Source: Streptomyces iranensis
Lineage (GTDB): Bacteria > Actinomycetota > Actinomycetes > Streptomycetales > Streptomycetaceae
NCBI RefSeq assembly: GCF_017874715.1
Contig: NZ_JAGGLR010000045.1
Coordinates: 1 to 55,265 of the forward strand
Reading direction: 5' to 3'
DNA length: 55,265 bases
Shown here: in pieces, positions 7,078-32,270 of the stretch
Layout: each line of letters begins with the position of its first letter
Position numbering within the stretch: position 1 is the stretch's first letter
The notes under the pieces: generated by a model
Told to the model about the DNA's origin: nothing
The model's database searches: none
The model's input: the letters and a program-made list of their open reading frames with translations, nothing else
Translations under genes and position numbers: made by a program

Positions 7078-8313
7078 CTAGTTCCTGGATCCGGGTTCAG
7101 CGTTCACGACGACCGCCATGTTGCCGGGCGGGTTCGCGTTCTCGTACATCAGCTGATGGGTCGTGCCCACGTCGGACAGGTCCCCGCAGGGCACCAGGCA
7201 CGGATCCAGCAGGCCGGCGTTGACCAGGGCGCTGACCTCGCGGGCCTCCCGCAGGTCGGCGCAGTGCGAGCCCTGCAGGCGCTTCTGCCGCATCCACAGG
7301 TGGCGCAGGTCCAGGTCGCCGTTGTAGCCGGTGGTCCCGCCGCAGAGCGCCACCATGCCGCCGGGGTCGCACACGTACATCGACGTCGGGATGGTGTCCT
7401 GGCCCGAGTGCTCCAGTACGATCCTCGGTCCCCGGCGTTCGCCCACGATCTCCCAGAACTTGCGGCCGAACCCGCGCACACCCTGCATCCACCGGGCCGA
7501 TGCCTCGGCGTCGGTCACGTCCGGCAGACGGCCCCAGTGGTCGAACTCCCTGCGGTTGATGACCCCGGCGGCGCCGAGCTTCCGGCAGTACTCGGCCCGC
7601 TCCGCGCTGGAGACCACGGCCACGGGCACGCCGCCGCGGATCCGGACGATCTGGATGGCCATCGACCCCAGACCCCCGGAGCCACCCCAGATGAGTACGG
7701 GATCGCCGGGACGCACCACGTGCGGCTCCCAGCCACACAACTGCCGGTAGGCGGTGGCGCCGGTGAGCACGTAACAGGCGGCCTGCTCCCACGTGAGGTC
7801 GGGCGGCTTCGGATGGCACTGGTAGTCCTCGAGCACACAGAACTGGGCGAAGGAGCCGTAGTTGGTCTCGTACCCGAAGACCTCCTGGCTGGCCGACGAC
7901 ATCGGGTCGATGCCGAGCCGGACGTCCCAGGCGTGCTCGTCCCACACGACGCCGGAGATGACGATCTCGTCGCCGACCTTGACTCCCCGCACGTCCTCGC
8001 CGAGCGCCCAGACGATGCCCGAACCCTCGGTGCCGCCGATGTGGAAGCCGGTCGTGTCGCCCCGCTTGCCTCGCATCGCCACCACGTCCAGCGGCGATCC
8101 CAGGGCCGACCAGACGTTGTTGTAGTTGATGCCGGCCGCCATCACCATCACCAGCACCTGGCCCCGGCCCACGCGCGGTGTGTCGACCCGCTCGACCTGG
8201 AATGCCTTCTCCGGCGGACCGTAGCGGGAGGGACGGATGACCGAGGCGTACATCTGCTCGGGGACGACACCCATCGGCGGGCGCTCGCCCAGTTCGTACA
8301 CGGTCCGTGTCAT
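7078..8313 (-). CDS. Crotonyl-CoA carboxylase/reductase-like enzyme (extender-unit supply)
   Basis: This 411-aa medium-chain reductase is of the enoyl-CoA carboxylase/reductase family. Such enzymes use NADPH and CO2 to turn alpha,beta-unsaturated acyl-CoAs into alkylmalonyl-CoA extenders, such as ethylmalonyl-CoA. The NADPH loop GGSGGLG lies at 210-216. Of the four CO2-pocket residues described for Ccr (Asn81, Phe170, Glu171, His365), three are retained here as Asn65 (INYN), Glu149 (GYET) and His350 (GSHC). The Phe position is Tyr148. It is shorter at both ends than canonical Ccr (about 447 aa). The start ATG at 8313 overlaps the methyltransferase stop (ATGA), which implies translational coupling. 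A PKS-specific supply role is inferred from its place in the operon. The actual acyl substrate cannot be read from sequence. Confidence 0.88.
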   Translation of the reverse strand: MTRTVYELGERPPMGVVPEQMYASVIRPSRYGPPEKAFQVERVDTPRVGRGQVLVMVMAAGINYNNVWSALGSPLDVVAMRGKRGDTTGFHIGGTEGSGIVWALGEDVRGVKVGDEIVISGVVWDEHAWDVRLGIDPMSSASQEVFGYETNYGSFAQFCVLEDYQCHPKPPDLTWEQAACYVLTGATAYRQLCGWEPHVVRPGDPVLIWGGSGGLGSMAIQIVRIRGGVPVAVVSSAERAEYCRKLGAAGVINRREFDHWGRLPDVTDAEASARWMQGVRGFGRKFWEIVGERRGPRIVLEHSGQDTIPTSMYVCDPGGMVALCGGTTGYNGDLDLRHLWMRQKRLQGSHCADLREAREVSALVNAGLLDPCLVPCGDLSDVGTTHQLMYENANPPGNMAVVVNAEPGSRN

Positions 8314-9119
8314 ATGCGCTCTCCTGTCATCAGAACGTATCCGGGGAATCCGCCCCGGGCGGGCGGCTGGTCCTCGTCGCGGAACAGCCAGTTGACGAGG
8401 CTCTCGCCGAGGCCCCGGGCGGCGGCCTCGCGCTGCGGCCGGATCGCGTCCCGCAGCTGCGTCTGGATGGCCGGCGGGTACGTCGCCCGGTCCGAGACGT
8501 CGCGGATCTCCACCGGTTCCAGCCCGGCCTGCTCGAACAGCTTCGGGTAGTCGTCGAGGCCGACGGCGGTGACCAGCGTGCTGCCCTCGGTGGGCCAGTC
8601 GTGGCCGGGGCGCCGGAACATGTCGGCCACCGCCACCCGGGCCCCCGGCTTGAGCACGCGAGCCACCTCGGCGAGCACGCGTTCCTTGTCCGGCATGTGG
8701 ATCAGGGATTCGACGAACCAGGCCCCGTCGAAGGCCGCGTCCTCGTACGGCAGCTCGAGGGCGTCGGCGTACTCGAATCGCACCCGGTCGGCCAGGCCCG
8801 CCGCGTACGCCCGAGCGGTCGCCTGCTCCACCTGGGCGTGGCTGACCGTGATGCCCAGAACCTCGACGGCCGCCGAGCGGGCCAGGCTGATCGCGGGCCC
8901 GCCCACACCGCACCCCACGTCCAGGATCCGCTGGCCCGCCCGGGGTGCGAGGCGCTCGATCAGTTGCGCGGTGAGCTGCTCGGTGGCCGTCGCCAGGTCG
9001 GCGTCGTCGGCTTCGTCGGTCCAGTAGCCGAGGTGCAGGTTGGCCGGGGTCTCGGCGACGGCCGCCTTGTCGTAAACCTCCCCGACCTGCCCGGCGTTGC
9101 TCGGTGGTGCTGATGACAT
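8310..9119 (-). CDS. SAM-dependent O-methyltransferase (PKS tailoring)
   Basis: A 269-aa class I methyltransferase. SAM motif I (ILDVGCGVGG) is at 65-74, the acidic motif II region follows RVRFEYADALELPY, and the post-motif stretch includes HMPDKERVLAEVARVLKPG. The N-terminus VGEVYDKAA with LHLGYW at 29-33 is typical of actinomycete polyketide or sugar O-methyltransferases of the EryG/rifamycin Orf14 type, which methylate a hydroxyl late in assembly. The start ATG at 9119 sits 5 nt after a strong ribosome site (aggaggt). It lies 31 bp downstream of the thioesterase-bearing PKS C and overlaps the CCR gene by 4 nt. The target hydroxyl is unknown. Confidence 0.9.
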   Translation of the reverse strand: MSSAPPSNAGQVGEVYDKAAVAETPANLHLGYWTDEADDADLATATEQLTAQLIERLAPRAGQRILDVGCGVGGPAISLARSAAVEVLGITVSHAQVEQATARAYAAGLADRVRFEYADALELPYEDAAFDGAWFVESLIHMPDKERVLAEVARVLKPGARVAVADMFRRPGHDWPTEGSTLVTAVGLDDYPKLFEQAGLEPVEIRDVSDRATYPPAIQTQLRDAIRPQREAAARGLGESLVNWLFRDEDQPPARGGFPGYVLMTGERI

Positions 9120-9124
9120 CGGTT

Positions 9125-9131
9125 ACCTCCT
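9125..9131 (-). promoter_or_regulatory. Strong Shine-Dalgarno for the methyltransferase
   Basis: The minus strand reads aggaggt at 9131-9125, 5 nt before the ATG at 9119. This near-consensus site fixes the methyltransferase start within the 31-bp gap after PKS C. Confidence 0.8.
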
Positions 9132-9150
9132 GTGGCATGGGAAAGGACGG

Positions 9151-12100
9151 TCACAAGGTCTCTTCGAGGAACTGGTGCACGGCGTCGGCGATCAGCTGCC
9201 GGTGGATCGACATCATCGTGAAGTGATTGCCGGGGATCGTGACGAACCGGTCGCAGATCCCGTCGGCCGCCTCGAGCATCTCCGGCGTCTTCGCCTCGCC
9301 GGAGATGAACTCCGCCGCCCGCAACTGCAAGGTGGGCACGGCCAGCCGCTTCGGACCCCAGCCGCCGCGGAACATGCCCTGGTAGACGTCCATCGCGACC
9401 AGTTGGTAGCCCAGCGGGCCGATCAGGTCCTCCTCGGCCGCCAGCGTGTGCCGCTGCGCCTGGGCGCGGGCGAATCCCGGCAACTGCTGCTCGCCCAGCG
9501 TCTCGTGCGGCCAGATGGTGTCGAACAGCACCACCGCGGCCGGCGGGCGGCCGATGCCGGCCAGGTAGGCGGCGGTGCCGTGGGCGATCCACCCGCCGGA
9601 GGAGTAGCCGACGAGCACCATCGGGTCGAGCCCGCCCTCGGCCAGGACGGCCTCGCCGTGCACCTGGAAGAGCGCCTCGAGGTCGGCGGGAACCCGCTCG
9701 TCGCGGACGAAACCGAGCGGCCGCAACGAGAAGACGTCCCGGGGCTCCGGCAGCACGCTCGCGAACAGCGAGTACGCCGTACTGATCACCGGGGCGGTCG
9801 GCGGGATCATGCACATCAGCGCGGGCCGCCGGTCCCCCTGCGCGAGCTGCCGGATCTTCGGCGCCCCGGCCGACTCGGCGCTGTCGTACCGGGGCATCAT
9901 CCGGGCCGCGCCGGTCAGCATGGGCCCCGCCGCTTTCGGATCGCCCGCGTCGACCGCGGCCAGGTAGAGCGTGACGATGGTGTCCTCGCTGTCCTCGCTC
10001 CGCGTGGCCGGCTCCGGCTGGGCCGCTTCGGGCTCGTGCAGGTTGATGCGGCCGGCGAGGAAGCGGGCCAGTTCCTCGACCGTGGGATAGTCGAAGACGG
10101 TCGTCAGCGGCAGCCGCAGCCCGGTGAACGCGGTGATCCGGTTGCGCAGCTCGACGGCGGTGAGCGAGTCGAAGCCGACCTCGCGGAAGGTCGCGTCGAC
10201 CGGAATGGCCGAAGCCGAGGCGTGGCCCAGGACGGTCGCGACCTCCACTCGGAGCAGTTCGGTCAGCGCCGCCTCCCGCTCCGGCTCGGTCATCCGGGCC
10301 AGGCTCCGCAACTGCTGCTCGGGTGACTCCACCTGGGAGCGGCTGCGGGCCGTACGGGTGACAAGACCGGCGAGCAGGGCGGGCACGTCCTCACCGGTTC
10401 GGCGCACCGCCGCGAGGTCCAGCCGGGCCGGAACCGTGTGCGCGTGCCCGACCGACAGCGCCGCGTCGAACAGCGCCAGGCCCCGCTCGCCGGTCAGCGG
10501 CACCAGACCGGTCCGGGCCATCCGGCCGAGGTCGGCGCGGGCGAGCCGGTCGGTGACGCCGTTCTCCCGCGCCCACAGGCCCCAGCCGAGCGACGACCCC
10601 GGTAGGCCCCGGGCCCGCCGATGCTGCGCGAACGCGTCCAGGAAGGCGTTGGCCGCCGCGTAGTTGCCCTGTCCGGCGGCACCGAACACCGACGCCGCCG
10701 AGGAGAACAGCACGAAGGCCGCCAGGTCCTCGCCCTCGGTCAGCTCCGCGAGCAGCAGTACCGCGTCCACCTTGGGGCGCAGCACCGCGGCCAGCCGTTC
10801 GCCGGTCATCGTGTCGACCAGGCCGTCCTCCAGCGTCCCGGCGGTGTGGATCACCGCGGTCAGCGGGTGCTCGGCGGGGATGCCGGCCAGCGCGCCGGCC
10901 ATCGCGTCCCGGTCGGTGGCGTCGCCGGCCACCACCGCGACCTCGGCCCCCAGGCCGGTCAGCTCGGCGATCAGGGCGTCGGCGCCGGGCGCGTGCGGCC
11001 CGCGCCGGCTGGTCAGCAACAGCCTTTTCACGCCGTACGAGGTGACGAGATGCCGGGCGACCAACGCGCCGAGCGCGCCCGTGCCCCCGGTGACCAGGAC
11101 CGTGCCCCGTGGATCGAGCTCGGGACGGTCCCGATCCCCCTCCGGGGTCACCCGGGCCAGCCGGGGTACGAGCACCGTGCCGCCGCGGACGGCCGCCTGG
11201 GGTTCGCCGCTGACCACGGTCGTCCCGCCGTCCTCCACGTCGACCAGGGCGAACCGGCCCGGGTTCTCCGACTGGGCCGACCGGACGAGGCCCCACACCG
11301 CCGCACCGGCCAGATCGGTGACGTCCTCGTCGTCGGCGGTGGCCACGGCTCCGTGGGTCACGAACACCAGCCGGCCGGGCTTCATCTCCGCCAGCCAGGA
11401 CTGCATCAGGTCGAGGACCTCGGCGGTGGCCGCGTGGACCGCCTCCGCCGACGAGCCCCACGTACGGTCCACCACCACCGCGTCCGGGGCCTCGCCGGCG
11501 GCCACCGGCACCCAGTCGAGGCGGAACAGCGAATCGTGGTGGGCGGTTCCCGAGACGGGGCGCAGGGTCAGCCGGTCGATCGAGGCCACCGGCCGCCCGG
11601 TGTCGTCGGCCAGCTCCACCTGCACGGCTTCCGCATCGATCGGTGACATGCGGATCCGCGTCGCCGTGGCGCCCCGGGAGTGCACGGTCAGGCCGCCGAG
11701 GGTGTGCGGCATCCCGGCCCCGGCCCCCTGGGCGTGCAGGGCCGTCTCGAGCAGGGCCGGATGCAACGCGTAGGCGGCCGCGTCGGCCGGCGGGAGCCGT
11801 ACCTCGGCGAAGACTTCGCCCTCGCGCCGCCAGGCCCCGGTCAGGCCCTGGAAGGCCGGGCCGTACTCGCGGCCGGCGTCGGCGTGGTCCTCGTACAGGG
11901 CGTCGAGGTCCACCGGCTCGGACCCGGGCGGCGGCCAGGCGGTCAGGTCGCCCGGCGGTTGCGCTCCGCGAAGGGTCAGGGTGCCGGTCGCGTGCCGGAG
12001 CCACTCGCTGCCCTCGGTGCGCCCGTACACCGAAAAGGCGCCGTCGGGGCCGGAAACCGAGACCTGCAGTTGCACGGCGCCGGTCTCGGGCACCAGCAGC

Positions 12101-15060
12101 GGGGCCTCGACGACGAGTTCCTCGATCCGGTCGCGGCCGACCTCGTCACCGGCGCGCAGCGCCAGCTCGGCGAAGGTCGTCGGCGGCACCAGGACGCTCC
12201 CGTGCACGCGGTGACCGGCCAGCCACGGCTGGGCCGGCAGGGAGAGGCTGCCGGTCAGCAGGACGCTGTCGCCGCCGGCCAGGGGCACCGCGGCGCCCAG
12301 CAGCGGGTGGTTGGCCGGGCCCAGTCCCGCCGAGGCCACGTCGCCGGCGGACGGCACCACGTCCAGCCAGTACCGCTCGCGCTGGAACGCGTAGGTGGGC
12401 AGCTCGGCGCGGCGCGCACCGGGGAACGTCTTGTCCCAGTCCGGGGCGGCGCCGTACGACCACGCCTCGCCGAAGGCCGCCACGAACCCCCGGAAGCTGC
12501 CCTCGTCGCGGCGCAACGTGGGGAGCACGACGGCGGTGCTGCCGGCGTCCTCGAGAGTCCCCTGGACGGCGACCGTGAGCACCGGATGCGGACTGCACTC
12601 AATCAGCAGGTCGTACCCGTCGGCCAGCAGCTTGCGGGTGGCCTGCTCGAAGACCACGGGCCGGCGCATGTCCTCGTACCAGTAGGCGGCGTCGAGGGTC
12701 GAAGTGTCGATGAGCTCGCCGGTGACGGTGGAGTAGAACGGGATGTCGACCGGCTGGGGCGCGACCGGGGCGAGCAGCTCCAGCAGCTCGTCGCGCAGTG
12801 CCTCGACCGCCGGGGAGTGGGAGGCGATGGAGCCGCCCAGGCGCCGGATCCTCGTCCCGGCCGCCTCGAGGACGCCCTGGAACTCGTCCATCGCCGTCCG
12901 GTCGCCGGAGACCACCACCGAGCCGGGGGCGTTGACGGCCGAGATCACGATGCGGTCGCCCCACTTGGTGAGCCGTTCGCGCACCTGCTCGGCGCTCAGA
13001 GCGACCCACATCATGCCGCCCTCGCCCTCGATGTTCGGCATCAACCGGCTGCGCAGCGCGATCACCCGGGCCGCGTCCTTCAGCGACAGCGCGCCGGCCA
13101 CCGCCGCGGCGGCTATCTCGCCCTGTGAGTGCCCCATCACCGCGGCCGGCTCGATGCCGTGGGCCCGCCACAGGGCCGCCAGGGAGACCGTCGTCGCCCA
13201 GAGCACCGGCTGGACCACCTCGACCCGGTCGAAGTCCCGCCCGGCGCGCAGGACGTCGATCAACGACCAGTCGACGAACTCCGACAGCGCCGCCGCGCAG
13301 TCCTCGATGGACCGCGCGAAAACCGGGGACTGGTCCAGCAATTCCACGGCCATGCCGGGCCACTGGGAGCCGTGGCCGGAGAAGAGGAACACCGGTTTGC
13401 GGGGTGTGCCGCTCGCCACGCGTACGGGATGACTGCCCTCGGCCACCGCGGTCAGGCCGTCCAGCAGTTCTCGCCGGTCCTCCCCGGCGACTACGGCGCG
13501 CCGGCCGAAGGCCGCGCGGCCCTTCGCCAGGGTCAGGCCCACATCGGCGGGGTCGAGTCGGGGGTCGCTTTCCACGAAGGCTGTCAGCCTCCGGGCCTGG
13601 TCCCGTACGCCCTCCTCGGTCTTCGCCGACAATGCCCAGGGCACGGTCGCCCGTGGGGACACTGTCGGCGTTTCCCGGTCCTCGGGCGCGGCCTCCAGCA
13701 CGACGTGCGCATTGGTGCCGCTGACGCCGAACGACGAGACACCGGCCCGCCGGGCCCGGTCGACCGCGGGCCACGAAACCTGCGAGGTCACCAGGGACAC
13801 CGCGCCGGAGGACCAGTCGACCTGCGGCGTCGGCTCATCCACGTGCAGGGTCTGCGGCACCATCCCGTGGCGCATGGCGAGCACCATCTTGATGACCCCG
13901 GCAACCCCGGCGGCCGCCTGCGTGTGCCCGATATTCGACTTGATCGACCCCAGCAGCAGCGGCTGCTCCCGGTCCTGCCCGTACGTCGCCAGCACCGCCT
14001 GCGCCTCGATCGGGTCGCCCAGCCGGGTCCCCGTCCCGTGCGCCTCCACCACATCGACGTCGGCCGCCGACAGACGGGCGTTGGCGAGCGCCTGACGGAT
14101 CGCCCGCTGCTGCGAAGGACTGTTCGGAGCGGTCAGGCCGTTCGACGCCCCGTCCTGGTTCACCGCCGAACCCCGGACGACGGCGAGGACCCGGTGGCCG
14201 TTGCGCTGAGCGTCCGAGAGCTTCTCCAGCAGCAGCCAGCCGGCCCCCTCGCCGTATCCGGTGCCGTCCGCCGCGGCCGCGAACGACTTGCAGCGGCCGT
14301 CGGCGGCGAGCGCACGCTGGCGGCTGGCCTCGACGATGGACCACGGCGTGGCCATGACCGTCACCCCGCCGGCCAGTGCCAGCGTGCATTCGTCCTGCCG
14401 CAGGGACTGGGCGGCCAGGTGCAATGCGACCAGCGAGGACGAGCACGCCGTGTCCACCGTGACCGCCGGTCCCTCCAGCCCCAGGGTGTACGAGACGCGG
14501 CCGGAGGCGACGCTGGACGCGCTGCCGCTGGCGAGGTAGTCCTCGACGCCCTCCGGCACCGTCTGCAGCCGGGTGACGTAGTCGTGCAGCATGATCCCGG
14601 CGAACACGCCCGTCCGGCTGCCGCGCAGCGAGGTGGGATCGATGCCGCCCTGCTCGACCGCTTCCCAGGCGGTCTCCAGCAGCAGGCGCTGCTGCGGGTC
14701 CATCGCCGCCGCCTCACGTGGGCTGATGCCGAAGAACGCGGCGTCGAAGCCGGCGGCGTCGCTCAGGAAGCCGCCCTCGACGACGTAGCTCTTGCCGGGG
14801 TGGCCGGGGTCGGGGTGGTACAGGTTCCCGTTGTCCCAGCCCCGGTCGTCCGGGAAGCCCGAGATGACGTCGCGGCCGGCGCCGAGCAGCTCCCAGAGGT
14901 CCTCCGGGCTGCTCACGCCGCCCGGGAACCGGCAGCTCATGCCGACGATGGCGACCGGTTCGGGCGCGGCGTCCTCCAACTGCTGCAGCCGCCGCTGCAT
15001 CTTGCGGGAATCGGCGAGTACCCGCTTGAGGTAGTCGCGAAATTTGTCGTCGTCGGCCAT
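9151..15060 (-). CDS. Type I modular PKS C: final module with thioesterase
   Basis: A 1969-aa single-module synthase. Order: N-terminal coiled-coil docking segment (1-33), KS from 34 (DTACSSS nucleophile, EAHGTGT and KSNIGH histidines), AT with GHSQGE Ser643, DH from about 917 (His950), KR from about 1318 (Tyr1467), ACP (phosphopantetheine Ser1632 in GFDSL) and C-terminal TE (GYSSGG Ser1820; GNHF His1946). The TE releases the finished chain, as lactone or acid. The AT carries IASH where methylmalonyl ATs have YASH, suggesting a non-standard extender. The DH second catalytic residue is Glu1105 instead of Asp, and the KR LDD motif reads LED. The start ATG at 15060 is preceded by gaggag at about 11 nt. 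It lies 45 bp after PKS B. Confidence 0.97.
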   Translation of the reverse strand: MADDDKFRDYLKRVLADSRKMQRRLQQLEDAAPEPVAIVGMSCRFPGGVSSPEDLWELLGAGRDVISGFPDDRGWDNGNLYHPDPGHPGKSYVVEGGFLSDAAGFDAAFFGISPREAAAMDPQQRLLLETAWEAVEQGGIDPTSLRGSRTGVFAGIMLHDYVTRLQTVPEGVEDYLASGSASSVASGRVSYTLGLEGPAVTVDTACSSSLVALHLAAQSLRQDECTLALAGGVTVMATPWSIVEASRQRALAADGRCKSFAAAADGTGYGEGAGWLLLEKLSDAQRNGHRVLAVVRGSAVNQDGASNGLTAPNSPSQQRAIRQALANARLSAADVDVVEAHGTGTRLGDPIEAQAVLATYGQDREQPLLLGSIKSNIGHTQAAAGVAGVIKMVLAMRHGMVPQTLHVDEPTPQVDWSSGAVSLVTSQVSWPAVDRARRAGVSSFGVSGTNAHVVLEAAPEDRETPTVSPRATVPWALSAKTEEGVRDQARRLTAFVESDPRLDPADVGLTLAKGRAAFGRRAVVAGEDRRELLDGLTAVAEGSHPVRVASGTPRKPVFLFSGHGSQWPGMAVELLDQSPVFARSIEDCAAALSEFVDWSLIDVLRAGRDFDRVEVVQPVLWATTVSLAALWRAHGIEPAAVMGHSQGEIAAAAVAGALSLKDAARVIALRSRLMPNIEGEGGMMWVALSAEQVRERLTKWGDRIVISAVNAPGSVVVSGDRTAMDEFQGVLEAAGTRIRRLGGSIASHSPAVEALRDELLELLAPVAPQPVDIPFYSTVTGELIDTSTLDAAYWYEDMRRPVVFEQATRKLLADGYDLLIECSPHPVLTVAVQGTLEDAGSTAVVLPTLRRDEGSFRGFVAAFGEAWSYGAAPDWDKTFPGARRAELPTYAFQRERYWLDVVPSAGDVASAGLGPANHPLLGAAVPLAGGDSVLLTGSLSLPAQPWLAGHRVHGSVLVPPTTFAELALRAGDEVGRDRIEELVVEAPLLVPETGAVQLQVSVSGPDGAFSVYGRTEGSEWLRHATGTLTLRGAQPPGDLTAWPPPGSEPVDLDALYEDHADAGREYGPAFQGLTGAWRREGEVFAEVRLPPADAAAYALHPALLETALHAQGAGAGMPHTLGGLTVHSRGATATRIRMSPIDAEAVQVELADDTGRPVASIDRLTLRPVSGTAHHDSLFRLDWVPVAAGEAPDAVVVDRTWGSSAEAVHAATAEVLDLMQSWLAEMKPGRLVFVTHGAVATADDEDVTDLAGAAVWGLVRSAQSENPGRFALVDVEDGGTTVVSGEPQAAVRGGTVLVPRLARVTPEGDRDRPELDPRGTVLVTGGTGALGALVARHLVTSYGVKRLLLTSRRGPHAPGADALIAELTGLGAEVAVVAGDATDRDAMAGALAGIPAEHPLTAVIHTAGTLEDGLVDTMTGERLAAVLRPKVDAVLLLAELTEGEDLAAFVLFSSAASVFGAAGQGNYAAANAFLDAFAQHRRARGLPGSSLGWGLWARENGVTDRLARADLGRMARTGLVPLTGERGLALFDAALSVGHAHTVPARLDLAAVRRTGEDVPALLAGLVTRTARSRSQVESPEQQLRSLARMTEPEREAALTELLRVEVATVLGHASASAIPVDATFREVGFDSLTAVELRNRITAFTGLRLPLTTVFDYPTVEELARFLAGRINLHEPEAAQPEPATRSEDSEDTIVTLYLAAVDAGDPKAAGPMLTGAARMMPRYDSAESAGAPKIRQLAQGDRRPALMCMIPPTAPVISTAYSLFASVLPEPRDVFSLRPLGFVRDERVPADLEALFQVHGEAVLAEGGLDPMVLVGYSSGGWIAHGTAAYLAGIGRPPAAVVLFDTIWPHETLGEQQLPGFARAQAQRHTLAAEEDLIGPLGYQLVAMDVYQGMFRGGWGPKRLAVPTLQLRAAEFISGEAKTPEMLEAADGICDRFVTIPGNHFTMMSIHRQLIADAVHQFLEETL
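9154..14963 (-). other. PKS module C1: KS-AT(divergent)-DH(Asp to Glu)-KR-ACP-TE
   Basis: AT Ser lies in GHSQGE, but IASH replaces YASH in the specificity loop. DH His950 sits in HRVHGSVLVP, with Glu1105 in LLETALH instead of Asp. The KR has TLEDG (B type) and Tyr1467. The ACP and a type I TE follow. Predicted output: a beta-hydroxy acid with an unusual alpha substituent, or its 2,3-dehydrated form if the DH works, released by the TE. Confidence 0.82.
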
Positions 15061-15105
15061 TGCCCATCAGCTCCTCGGTGTCGCTCGTGGTGTCCGCCGG
15101 CCGGG

Positions 15106-32268
<17,163 letters not shown>

Positions 32269-32270
32269 GC

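Noticed and set aside
7078..9138. A single 686-aa minus-strand frame starting at 9138 and including the CCR
   Set aside because: Its first part is an out-of-frame reading of the methyltransferase gene (8310-9119). The CCR start at 8313 with the ATGA overlap is far better supported.
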